This document shows, piece after piece, positions 1 to 6,205 of a stretch of DNA of 10,047 bases (its first letter is position 1; the number at the start of each line of letters is the position of its first letter). This DNA is from an uncultured Alphaproteobacteria bacterium (GTDB taxonomy: Bacteria > Pseudomonadota > Alphaproteobacteria > Rickettsiales > UBA1997). The notes below the pieces were generated by a model. That model was not told the DNA's origin and made no database searches. It worked only from the letters and a program-made list of their open reading frames with translations. The translations under genes and the position numbers were made by a program. The stretch spans positions 1 to 10,047 of the forward strand of contig CAIYMZ010000157.1 of the NCBI GenBank assembly GCA_903927415.1, given 5' to 3'.

Positions 1-26
1 CACCCCGCACTTGTTGCGGGGTCCAG
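1..26. repeat. Single arm of palindromic repeat family R1, cut by the window edge
   Basis: ACCCCGCA pairs with TGCGGGGT around a five-base loop (stem 2-9 with 15-22), and TCCAG follows the hairpin. The same unit recurs at 802-909 and 4221-4290. It lies just beyond the stop codon of the RluB-type gene. On the minus strand no T-tract follows the hairpin, so it does not look like an ordinary intrinsic terminator. The first two bases (GT) of the unit and any partner arm would lie left of the window. Confidence 0.85.
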
Positions 27-31
27 AAAAA

Positions 32-787
32 TTAAAATTTAAACTCTGTTCCAAACGAACTTCTCATCACCGCCTTCGTCACCTCTTTCACTTCGCAAAC
101 CTTCAATTCCCCGAGGCTAAACGGTCCGTAAGAAACGCGAATCAGGCGGTTTACTTGCAGCCCCAAATGCTCCATCACTTTTCTAATTTCACGATTTTTT
201 CCTTCTTCGAGCGAAATTTTTAGCCAAGAATTTGAAGTTTTTTCTACCTCGACTTCCACTTTGATCGAACCGTAGCGAGTGCCGTCAACAGTGATTCCAT
301 TCTCTAATTTTTTTAATCTTTCGTGATTAATTTTTCCGAAAACGCGGGCGCGATATTTGCGCACCCATTTATTTTTCGGCAGCTCCATGTAGCGCGAAAG
401 TTCGCCGCTGGTTGTTAAAAGCAAAAGCCCTTCGGTGTTGTAATCTAGCCTTCCGACGGAAATCGTCCGCGGCATATTTTTCGGCAGTAAATCGAAAATA
501 GTTTTGCGATTGTGAGGATCTTTCGTTGTCGTCAAAACCCCTTCCGGCTTATGAAAGAGCCACAGCCGCGTGGCTTGTTTGGCATTGATCAACTTGTCGT
601 CAATCTTCACCGAATGATCCGTGATGAAAGTCGCGGGGCTGGTGATTGTCTCGCCATTAACCTTAACGCGACCTTCGGCGATTAATTCTTCAGCCTCACG
701 GCGCGAGCAATGGCCTGATTGGGCGATCACTTTCGCAACGCGGATTCCCTTGGGGATTACATTTTCTTCTGATTTTATTTCGGTCAT
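32..787 (-). CDS. rluB: RsuA/RluB-family rRNA pseudouridine synthase
   Basis: This enzyme isomerises a specific uridine of rRNA to pseudouridine, and RluB-type members act on 23S rRNA in the cytoplasm. The 251-residue product begins with an S4 RNA-binding domain (about residues 14-60, with RVAKVIAQSGHCSRREAEEL). The catalytic domain follows, with the family motif GRLDYNTEGLLL placing the catalytic aspartate at residue 115. A conserved C-terminal stretch EGKNREIRKVMEHLG begins near residue 195. I chose ATG at 785-787. A longer reading from GTG at 857-859 would translate the palindromic repeat (CHPALVAGS), which is not part of this family. No clear Shine-Dalgarno sequence precedes the ATG. The family is certain; RluB rather than RsuA or RluE is inferred from overall resemblance. 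It is the last gene of the minus-strand series, about 130 bases after the hydrolase gene. Confidence 0.88.
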   Translation of the reverse strand: MTEIKSEENVIPKGIRVAKVIAQSGHCSRREAEELIAEGRVKVNGETITSPATFITDHSVKIDDKLINAKQATRLWLFHKPEGVLTTTKDPHNRKTIFDLLPKNMPRTISVGRLDYNTEGLLLLTTSGELSRYMELPKNKWVRKYRARVFGKINHERLKKLENGITVDGTRYGSIKVEVEVEKTSNSWLKISLEEGKNREIRKVMEHLGLQVNRLIRVSYGPFSLGELKVCEVKEVTKAVMRSSFGTEFKF

Positions 788-801
788 TTTTAATTTTTTT
801 A

Positions 802-909
802 TGGACCCCGCAACAAGTGCGGGGTGACAAACACAGTAAGATATTGCGGTTATTGTCACCCCGCACTTGTTGCAGTTAGGGTGTCACCCCGCACTTGTTG
901 CGGGGTCCA
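802..909. repeat. Three-copy cluster of palindromic repeat family R1
   Basis: The cluster holds an inverted unit at 802-828, a truncated direct unit at 855-874 that stops after TTGTTGCA, and a full direct unit at 883-909. The full unit reads GTCA, then a hairpin with CCCC/GGGG stem ends, then TCCA. The outer two copies are inverted with GTCA heads facing inward, so the whole 108 bases can fold as one long hairpin. It fills nearly all of the gap between the hydrolase gene stop and the rluB start, and so forms the 5' leader of rluB. Confidence 0.9.
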
Positions 910-914
910 TTGGT

Positions 915-1670
915 TTACTTCGAATTTTTATACTCCCGCGCCGCATCCACAAAAGCTGCAAAAATCTTTTCATCCGCAGCAGAAACTCCAAATTCCGGAT
1001 GCCATTGCACACCTAAACAAAATGGATGATCTAACTTTTCCACCGCTTCAATAATTCCATCCGAAGCCTGCGCAGCCACAACTAATTCTGCTCCAGCAGT
1101 TTTTGCCGCTTGGTGATGCGACGAATTAGTTTTGATTTTTTCCTCACCAACAATCGCAAAAAGTTTTGAATTCTTTGCGACCGCAACTTCGTGATAGCTG
1201 CGATGGTAATCATCAAAACCATCAACGTGACTTTGCTCGTGATCCATAAATTTTTCTTCGTCTGGAATATGCTGAATAACTTTTCCGCCATGCAAAACAT
1301 TGATCAATTGCATGCCGTTACAAATTCCGAGGAGTGGTAGTTGCGTCTTGATGGCTCTAAGTCCAAGCTGATGTTCAAATTCTTCGCGCACATCATTTAA
1401 TTTTACCGTCGGATGAATTTTTTCTTCGCCGTAGCGCTTGGGATGAATGTCAAAATATCCGCCAACAACCATCAATCCATCGAGTGAATTAAGATAATAA
1501 TCGATCAAGTCGTAATCGTAGGAAAGTATGACAGCAGCGCCGCCAGCCTTGTTAATCATCTCAACATAATTGGCGCGCAAAGCATAGTAATTTCCTTTTG
1601 AGTAGCCAGTGGCGCAGCCTTCTTTGTAGTCTGGGACGATGCCGATGAGGGGTTTAGAACGTTTAATCAT
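915..1670 (-). CDS. Class I glutamine amidotransferase-fold gamma-glutamyl hydrolase (peptidase C26, PuuD-like)
   Basis: This family hydrolyses gamma-glutamyl bonds: PuuD acts on gamma-glutamyl-GABA, and relatives act on other gamma-glutamyl compounds. The 251-residue protein has the nucleophile motif LLGICNGMQ with Cys117 and the catalytic His224/Glu226 in GVQWHPE. It also has the early motif PLIGIVPDY, the oxyanion-side stretch LMVVGGYFDIHP near residue 67, and the PuuD-like SSHHQAAK near 184. All triad residues are present. The ATG at 1668-1670 is preferred because it begins just before the conserved PLIGI and overlaps the gshA stop by eight bases (ATGATTAA), which implies translational coupling. 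Upstream in-frame codons only re-read the gshA tail. Coupling to gshA suggests a substrate linked to glutathione or gamma-glutamylcysteine. That is inference; polyamine or folate-type substrates remain possible. Confidence 0.88.
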   Translation of the reverse strand: MIKRSKPLIGIVPDYKEGCATGYSKGNYYALRANYVEMINKAGGAAVILSYDYDLIDYYLNSLDGLMVVGGYFDIHPKRYGEEKIHPTVKLNDVREEFEHQLGLRAIKTQLPLLGICNGMQLINVLHGGKVIQHIPDEEKFMDHEQSHVDGFDDYHRSYHEVAVAKNSKLFAIVGEEKIKTNSSHHQAAKTAGAELVVAAQASDGIIEAVEKLDHPFCLGVQWHPEFGVSAADEKIFAAFVDAAREYKNSK

Positions 1671-2901
1671 TTTTAATCTGTGAGTTTTCAATTGAAGCTG
1701 CAAGCGCCGCAAGCCTTGCAATCACTGAATAAACTTCAGCAATTCTATTCTTTTCCAATCCGAGTTTCAACTGATTCTCACTCAGATTTCTCAGATCAAA
1801 AAAACTTGCACCAGCAGCATTTAAACTAATTTTTTCGTCGCGATTTTCATTAGCGCGAAAGAGGTTTCCAACCACCTGCCCATTGATCATGTAGATCATC
1901 GGCTCAGCAATTTTTCCGTCAATTTTATCGATGGTTTTTATGCCCTCTTGAATGATCACGCGCGTATTTTGCACCGAGCCTTTGAGCACGCTCATTTTGT
2001 TGCGCTCTTTTTTGTTGATGTCCAAAACTTCTTGTCCCGAAAAAACCGGCCAAACCCCGATCCCGTAAGTTCCGCTGTCAGCTTTGACATAGCAATAAGG
2101 CTCATCAGCAATGCCATATTCCTGATATTTTTTACGTAAATTTTCGAGCAATTCGTCGACTTTTTTTGCCAGCGGTTCAAGTGTTTTGCGCTCTTTAAAA
2201 TCAACCTCTTCGCAAGTTGTGTGCATCGAGGAAATCAGCCAAGAATCGATTCCTAAAATTTGTGCTAATTCTTGTGCGAGTTGGTTGTAAATGTCGAAGT
2301 GATGAGATTTGCGACGAGAGTGCCAGCCCAGATTTGGCGAGGGTGTAATCGGTGTCGTGCAATTTTTAAAAATTTCGGGAATGCCGTCGCTGAGATCATT
2401 GTTCAGCAAAATTACGTCAGCCTCAAAACTTGTGATCGTAATAATTTTTCCAGATTTTTTTGTCAGCGGATGAAGCGTCAAAGAATGGCCATTCTCTAAA
2501 TCGATCACGGTTTTTTCTTTGATCTCCGCGATCAAAGTTCCAACCAAAACTTCTTTTTCTGTGCCAAGAATTTCCTGCAAATTTCGAACATTTTCGAGAT
2601 AGCGCAAATTGCGCGTGTGATTTTCAGGAATGATCAAAATCTTTTTCGCGTCCGAAAAATTCGCTGAGAAAAATTCGTCAGAGATTTTTTTTGCATCTAT
2701 TTTTGAATCGGCGGAAAGGTTGTTGAAGCCAGCAGGAAAGCAGTTGGTATCGATCGGTGCAATTTTAGAACCTGAGTGACGCAGATCGACCGAATTGTAA
2801 AAAATGGCAGGTGCCTGCAAAAATTTTTCCGCAAAAAATTCTGAAATTTTTTGGTGATTAGTGCTGATTTTTTCTGCGAGGATTGCGGTGATTTGAAGCA
2901 T
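1663..2901 (-). CDS. gshA: Glutamate-cysteine ligase, GshA of the Acidithiobacillus ferrooxidans type
   Basis: This enzyme joins L-glutamate and L-cysteine with ATP to give gamma-glutamylcysteine, the first step of glutathione synthesis. The sequence resembles the GshA family first defined in A. ferrooxidans and not the E. coli or plant types. Motifs from ATG 2901 (412 residues) are VDLRHSGSKIAPIDTNCFP at about 38-56, IPENHTRNLRYLENVR at 91-106, LGWHSRRKSHHF at 191-202, and the nucleotide-binding-like CYVKADSGTYGIGVWPV at 270-286. KERNKMSVLKG follows at 298-308 and AEPMIYMINGQVVGNLFR at 332-349. An in-frame TTG at 2934 would add 11 residues; neither start has a good ribosome binding site. The second glutathione gene, gshB, is not in the window. 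The 3' end overlaps the hydrolase gene by eight bases. Confidence 0.87.
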   Translation of the reverse strand: MLQITAILAEKISTNHQKISEFFAEKFLQAPAIFYNSVDLRHSGSKIAPIDTNCFPAGFNNLSADSKIDAKKISDEFFSANFSDAKKILIIPENHTRNLRYLENVRNLQEILGTEKEVLVGTLIAEIKEKTVIDLENGHSLTLHPLTKKSGKIITITSFEADVILLNNDLSDGIPEIFKNCTTPITPSPNLGWHSRRKSHHFDIYNQLAQELAQILGIDSWLISSMHTTCEEVDFKERKTLEPLAKKVDELLENLRKKYQEYGIADEPYCYVKADSGTYGIGVWPVFSGQEVLDINKKERNKMSVLKGSVQNTRVIIQEGIKTIDKIDGKIAEPMIYMINGQVVGNLFRANENRDEKISLNAAGASFFDLRNLSENQLKLGLEKNRIAEVYSVIARLAALAASIENSQIKND

Positions 2902-2951
2902 CAAGTTTTTAAAAAATATGTCTTTCTGTACCAATTCAAGTTGAAGAAGCA

Positions 2952-2970
2952 GAGCTCATTTTTTGAGCTC
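2952..2970. repeat. Small perfect hairpin GAGCTCA/TGAGCTC
   Basis: Seven bases pair perfectly around a TTTTT loop (2952-2958 with 2964-2970). It directly abuts the R3 repeat, 50 bases before the preferred gshA start. On the minus strand no T-run follows the hairpin, so a terminator role is not supported. It could influence the gshA leader, but nothing here shows that. Confidence 0.6.
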
Positions 2971-3043
2971 GTCATTGCGAGCAAAGCGAAGCAATCCATG
3001 TGTTTCAAGTATCTGGATTGCTTCGCTTATGCTCGCAATGACG
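2970..3043. repeat. Palindromic repeat family R3, two inverted arms
   Basis: The left arm starts GTCATTGCGAG and ends GCAATCCA (2971-2998). The right arm is its near-exact inverse, ending CTCGCAATGAC (3014-3042), around a spacer of about 15 bases. Each arm is itself a hairpin (TTGC.../...GCAA). It lies between the NDUFS4-like gene and gshA. Short repeats translating as ASKAKQS-like peptides are common in several alphaproteobacterial and other genomes; that is general knowledge and was not searched here. Confidence 0.88.
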
Positions 3044-3077
3044 AACTTTGAGTTCGGTATCTTGAATCGGGTTTAAT

Positions 3078-3362
3078 CTACCCCGTAAAATTCTCTGCGT
3101 AAGATTTTTTCTTCAGCGTTGCCGATTTCGGCTCAAAAATTTCGTAGGAAAAATTTCTGCTTTCGGCGAATTTAATTGCCTCTTCTTTGCTCGAAAATTC
3201 AAATTGAAGTTGCGACGCAGTATTGCTCGCTGAAATCCAGCCAGTCAGTGAATTCACTGATCGAACACCATTTTCCTCAATCGGATTCATCAACCATTTT
3301 TTGGTATTTTTGCGGCCAGATTGCATTGCAGATTTTGTGGGTTGGTAGATTTTGAATTTCAT
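3078..3362 (-). CDS. NDUFS4-like accessory subunit of respiratory complex I (ETC complex I conserved region family)
   Basis: Proteins of this family are small peripheral subunits of NADH:ubiquinone oxidoreductase in Alphaproteobacteria and mitochondria, where NDUFS4 stabilises the NADH-oxidising arm. The 94-residue product carries the family signatures in order: KIYQPTKSAMQSGRKNTKKW at about residues 4-23, SLTGWISASNT at 38-48, FSSKEEAIKFAE at 56-67, and the C-terminal KKKSYAENF at 84-92. Length matches bacterial homologues of about 100 residues, and there is no signal peptide or membrane segment. The ATG at 3360-3362 begins only five bases after the ankyrin gene stop, so the two are probably translated from one message. 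No other complex I genes are nearby, so this is a stand-alone locus. A small R3 repeat separates it from gshA downstream. Confidence 0.85.
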   Translation of the reverse strand: MKFKIYQPTKSAMQSGRKNTKKWLMNPIEENGVRSVNSLTGWISASNTASQLQFEFSSKEEAIKFAESRNFSYEIFEPKSATLKKKSYAENFTG

Positions 3363-3367
3363 GTTTA

Positions 3368-4063
3368 TTAGTGCTTTAAATTTGGAGGTTTCGGGATAAA
3401 AATCGGGGTATAGCGACGTGGAGATGTCGTAGTATTACCGATGATTTCACCAACTAGTCTTCGCCTCCATTCATGGTCCGCTGATGATTTTGGAAATGGT
3501 TTTCCTCTGCTCAATCGTGACTCTTCCGCAGCCCTAACTCTCTCTGCTTCTTCTAATTTTTTCCTCTCTTCAGAATCTTCTCTCTCAGCCAGACTACTCA
3601 AAATTTCTTCTGAAAAAATTCTACGCAAAGAGTCAACGCCCTCAATTTCGGCTAACAAAGAAAAATACTGAGGTGTTGTAAAAAACGCTTTTTTGCAATG
3701 ATCTTTTTTGTACGAGTCGACAGTGTGTTTTTCTATTTCGGGTAAAAGTTTTTTTATTATTTCTACATGCCCCTTTCTTGCCGCTATTGACAAAGATGAT
3801 TCATCGTAAGGCCCAGTAACAAATGGACGAGCGCCAAACTCTAAAAGTTTCCCCACCGCCTCTTTATGACCAGAAAAAGAAGCTATCCACAATGGGGGCG
3901 CGCCAATAAAATGTCCGGTTGCGACTAAATCTGGATCACCAAAAAAAATTGCATTAGCGAGATCTTCGTTAGATCTTTCCCGCAAGATTTTCGTTATACT
4001 GTCAGTGTTATTTGTCATGCATGCCCAAACAAGATCTCTCATTATTTCTTTAGATCGCGGCAT
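3368..4063 (-). CDS. Small ankyrin-repeat protein, function unknown
   Basis: The 231-residue product has at least two ankyrin repeats, near residues 54-80 (GAPPLWIASFSGHKEAVGKL) and 88-112 (ESSLSIAARKGHVEIIKKLL). A degenerate unit may lie near 10-40. The C-terminal third has a highly charged, probably coiled-coil segment (about 157-186, rich in E, K and R) and then a basic, proline-containing tail. No signal peptide or membrane helix is visible, and no catalytic domain is recognisable. I chose ATG 4063 because GGGAGA lies seven bases upstream; TTG at 4076-4078 lies in that same site. The gene is squeezed between a gamma-glutamyltransferase remnant (stop five bases before this ATG) and the NDUFS4-like gene (five bases after). 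Ankyrin proteins in host-associated bacteria can be secreted effectors, but no secretion signal is seen here, so that is speculation. Confidence 0.72.
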   Translation of the reverse strand: MPRSKEIMRDLVWACMTNNTDSITKILRERSNEDLANAIFFGDPDLVATGHFIGAPPLWIASFSGHKEAVGKLLEFGARPFVTGPYDESSLSIAARKGHVEIIKKLLPEIEKHTVDSYKKDHCKKAFFTTPQYFSLLAEIEGVDSLRRIFSEEILSSLAEREDSEERKKLEEAERVRAAEESRLSRGKPFPKSSADHEWRRRLVGEIIGNTTTSPRRYTPIFIPKPPNLKH

Positions 4064-4067
4064 ATTT

Positions 4068-4220
4068 TCATCTCCCAATTATCGCACCTTCCCTTCTCGG
4101 GTCAGTGCTGCCATTAATTTTATTTCCCGAAATCGTGATCGCATTAACGCCTCTCACGATCTGAACCACTTTGATTCTATACTCGCTCAAGTTGAAGACA
4201 CCGATTTCCTTTTCAGCTTT
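4068..4220 (-). pseudogene. ggt: C-terminal remnant of gamma-glutamyltransferase
   Basis: The minus-strand frame ending at TGA 4068-4070 encodes RGVNAITISGN and then NGSTDPRREGAIIGR before the stop. This matches the C-terminal end of the small subunit of gamma-glutamyltransferase, where a (V/S)NAI-type strand is followed by (G)ASDPRREG-like sequence. Only about 50 residues remain of a protein that normally has 500-600. Going upstream, the frame runs straight into the R1 repeat at 4221-4290, and only 66 bases then separate it from the ccmF stop, so the catalytic threonine and the large subunit are gone. Living members process glutathione and other gamma-glutamyl peptides in the periplasm or outside the cell. 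The 3' end of the remnant now carries the ribosome binding site of the ankyrin gene, which may be why it survives. I identified it by motif recall, not by alignment. Confidence 0.65.
4071..4076 (-). promoter_or_regulatory. Ribosome binding site of the ankyrin gene
   Basis: On the minus strand GGGAGA lies seven bases before ATG 4061-4063 and overlaps the last codons and stop of the transferase remnant. It is one of the few clear Shine-Dalgarno sequences in the window, and it decides in favour of this ATG over the TTG at 4078. Confidence 0.6.
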
Positions 4221-4290
4221 CTTGACCCCGCAACAAGTGCGGGGTGACACTGAGTATGAGTTGTCACCCAGCACTTGTTGCGGGGTCAAG
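4221..4290. repeat. Palindromic repeat family R1, inverted pair
   Basis: Two R1 arms (4221-4248 and 4263-4290) are inverted around a 14-base spacer. GTCA heads face inward, and the outer ends are CTTGACCCC and GGGGTCAAG. They differ from the TCCA-ended copies elsewhere, and the right arm has one stem mismatch (CCCA). The element begins exactly where recognisable gamma-glutamyltransferase sequence ends, between that remnant and ccmF. Confidence 0.9.
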
Positions 4291-4356
4291 TTGTAAAAGA
4301 TCGGTTTCTTGAATCAGTTTGGGTATATGTCCCATTTTTTCAAATCAGATTTTAAT

Positions 4357-6177
4357 TCAGCGATGTTTTGATTTTTTAATTCCAAAAACCACCGCCAAAA
4401 AAATCATCCCACATCCCATCCAAATCAAAAAAATAAACGGTTTGTAGTAAGCGCGGACGGCGTAATTTTCCTTTTCGTCTTTATTGCCGATCACCAAATA
4501 AAGATCAGAAAAAATTTGGTGACGGATAGAAGTTTCGTTGGTGGTTTGTTCGGCAGTGTGGTAATAGCGCAGCTGCGGCGTAAGTTTTCCGAGCTCTTTA
4601 CCATTTTTCAAAATCGTAAAATCTCCTTGTCTGGCGAGAAAATTCTTACCGGCGAAATATTCGACATCGTTAAATTTTATTTCGTAGCCAGCGATTTTCA
4701 GCGACTCGGTTTTTTTCAAATTCACTTCCTTCACCGCTCCAAAAAAAGAACTTAAAGTGACGCCGAGAATTACGAAAAAAAATCCCAAATGAGCTAGAGC
4801 CATCGTGACTGACATCTTTTTTCCAAAAGAAGCAATCGCCATGAAAATCAAGAAAGGAATAATTAAAATGCTGAAAATTTTATTGTAGTAATTGGGGCCG
4901 ATCGAAATGAATTGGTCGAAAAATCCGCGCGAAAAAATTGGGTAGAGTGTGCCGAGAAGCACGATGAATAAAGCAACGATGAGGAAATAATTATTTAGAG
5001 AAATCAGGCTGGCTCTTGAGGTGAGAGAAAACTTTCCCGTCGACGCGTAGCGCGACAGAAGTTTTTCAGGAGTGGTTTTTAAGTGATGCATCTTGGCGCC
5101 AAAAATTAATAAACCGCCGCCGCCGATGAGCAAAATTATGGCGATGATGAAACTGGCGCGACTGGCGTCAATGGCGAATGAATGGACTGAAGTTAAAATT
5201 CCGGAGCGCACTAAAAAAAGTCCGAGTAGACACAAAATGAAAGTTAAAATTGCCAAAAAAACTGTCCAAATTTTACAGATTTCTTTTTGTTCAAGCAGCT
5301 TCAAACAGTGGACTAGCGCGGTTGCAGCGATCCATGGCATTAGCGAAACATTCTCGACTGGATCCCAAAACCAGTAACCACCCCAACCAAGTTCGCGATA
5401 GGCCCACCAAGCGCCGAGGCCGATTCCGAGCGTCAAAAATCCGTAAGAAAAAAATAGCCAATTTTTGAGATGAGCGGCGAATTTGCGGTCAACTTTCTCG
5501 CTTAAAAGTCCGGCAATGGCGAAAGAAAAAATCAGCGAAAATCCGATGTAGCCGGTGTAGAGCATTGGTGGGTGCAGCGCGAGACCGATGTCTTGCAGCA
5601 GTGGATTTAGACCGAGACCAACTTCTGGAACTGGAAAAATTCTGGCAAATGGATTGGAAGTGAAAGCGGTAAAAGCAGTGAGCAGCGAAATAATTAGCGA
5701 TTGTGACGAGGTAATTATTAATTTTTTTTCGAGATCAATTTTGGAAAAAAAATTGAAGGCGAAAGTGTAGGCCGACAAGATGGAAATCAGCAGTAACATT
5801 GATCCCTCGTGATTTCCCCAGGAGCCAGAAATTTTGTAAATTAGTGGTTTTAAATGGTGCGAATTTTGATAAACATTTGTGACGGAATAATCCGAAATCA
5901 CGAAAGAAAAAATTAGACAAAGTTGCGAAAAAACTGCCGCAAAAAAAATTCCACAAGTGAGTGCGAAGGAAATTTTTTGTAGCATCTCGATGTCATTCCC
6001 GCGAAAGCGGGAATCCAGTGTCTCGAAAGATTTCTGGATTCCCGCCTGCGCGGGAATGACAAAAGAAAAATATGGCAATCCTTTAATTTTTTTCAGCGCA
6101 ATAAAATTAAAAATCGGCAAGAAAATGCTGGCGGAAAAGGTGAGGAGTAGCAGTGCAAAGCCGAGGGTGGGGGACAT
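4357..6177 (-). CDS. ccmF: Cytochrome c-type biogenesis protein CcmF (heme lyase subunit) carrying an in-frame repeat insertion
   Basis: CcmF is the integral membrane core of the system I heme lyase, which takes heme from CcmE and attaches it to apocytochrome c on the periplasmic side. The 606-residue product has SWGNHEGSMLL (119-129), LHPPMLYTGYIGF with a conserved histidine at 202, and the WWD heme-binding motif WGGYWFWDPVENVSLMPW (265-282). It also has conserved histidines near 290 (ALVH), 332 (SVHSFAID) and 463 (AHLGFF), and the usual C-terminal YYKPFIFLIW. Many hydrophobic helices are evident. Residues 40-62 (VIPAQAGIQ...RFRGND) are encoded by a 69-base palindromic repeat inserted in frame between the first two helices. 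Without it the protein is 583 residues, shorter than the usual 640 or so. The shortage appears to lie before AHLGFF, where about two helices seem absent. ATG 6177 is used; its ribosome binding site is weak. No other ccm gene is adjacent. Confidence 0.92.
   Translation of the reverse strand: MSPTLGFALLLLTFSASIFLPIFNFIALKKIKGLPYFSFVIPAQAGIQKSFETLDSRFRGNDIEMLQKISFALTCGIFFAAVFSQLCLIFSFVISDYSVTNVYQNSHHLKPLIYKISGSWGNHEGSMLLLISILSAYTFAFNFFSKIDLEKKLIITSSQSLIISLLTAFTAFTSNPFARIFPVPEVGLGLNPLLQDIGLALHPPMLYTGYIGFSLIFSFAIAGLLSEKVDRKFAAHLKNWLFFSYGFLTLGIGLGAWWAYRELGWGGYWFWDPVENVSLMPWIAATALVHCLKLLEQKEICKIWTVFLAILTFILCLLGLFLVRSGILTSVHSFAIDASRASFIIAIILLIGGGGLLIFGAKMHHLKTTPEKLLSRYASTGKFSLTSRASLISLNNYFLIVALFIVLLGTLYPIFSRGFFDQFISIGPNYYNKIFSILIIPFLIFMAIASFGKKMSVTMALAHLGFFFVILGVTLSSFFGAVKEVNLKKTESLKIAGYEIKFNDVEYFAGKNFLARQGDFTILKNGKELGKLTPQLRYYHTAEQTTNETSIRHQIFSDLYLVIGNKDEKENYAVRAYYKPFIFLIWMGCGMIFLAVVFGIKKSKHR
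5992..6060. repeat. Palindromic repeat family R2, two inverted arms, inside ccmF
   Basis: The left arm GTCATTCCCGCG...GGAATCCAG (5992-6018) and its inverse CTGGATTCCC...GGGAATGAC (6034-6060) flank a 15-base spacer. Each arm forms its own ATTCCCGC/GCGGGAAT hairpin. The length of 69 bases equals 23 codons and contains no stop in the ccmF frame. The other copy, at 8676-8758, is intergenic. Confidence 0.93.
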
Positions 6178-6205
6178 TATTTAACGTTTTTCCGTGCGGC
6201 GTAAG

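Noticed and set aside
802..909. CRISPR-like array of R1 units
   Set aside because: Only three units in mixed orientation with unequal gaps, one broken, and no cas genes. The units are palindromic elements that also occur singly.
2899..2934. TTG 2934 as gshA start, giving 11 more residues
   Set aside because: No ribosome binding site, and the extra residues are not recognisable as family sequence. The ATG at 2901 is the more economical choice, though not proven.
824..4290. Short open frames made of the repeats (peptides such as DPATSAG or CHPALVAG)
   Set aside because: They are translations of palindromic repeats and shadows of real genes, with no independent coding signal.
3054..4321. Near-direct repeats TCGGTATCTTGAATCGGGTTT (3054-3074) and TCGGTTTCTTGAATCAGTTTG (4301-4321) flanking the NDUFS4/ankyrin/ggt block
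   Set aside because: With four mismatches over 21 bases, such a pair is expected about once by chance in 10 kb. There are no other signs of an integrated unit.
4298..4380. Minus-strand frame reading NIAELKSDLKKWDIYPN across the ccmF end
   Set aside because: It overlaps the ccmF C-terminus in another frame, is very short and has no recognisable family or start signal.
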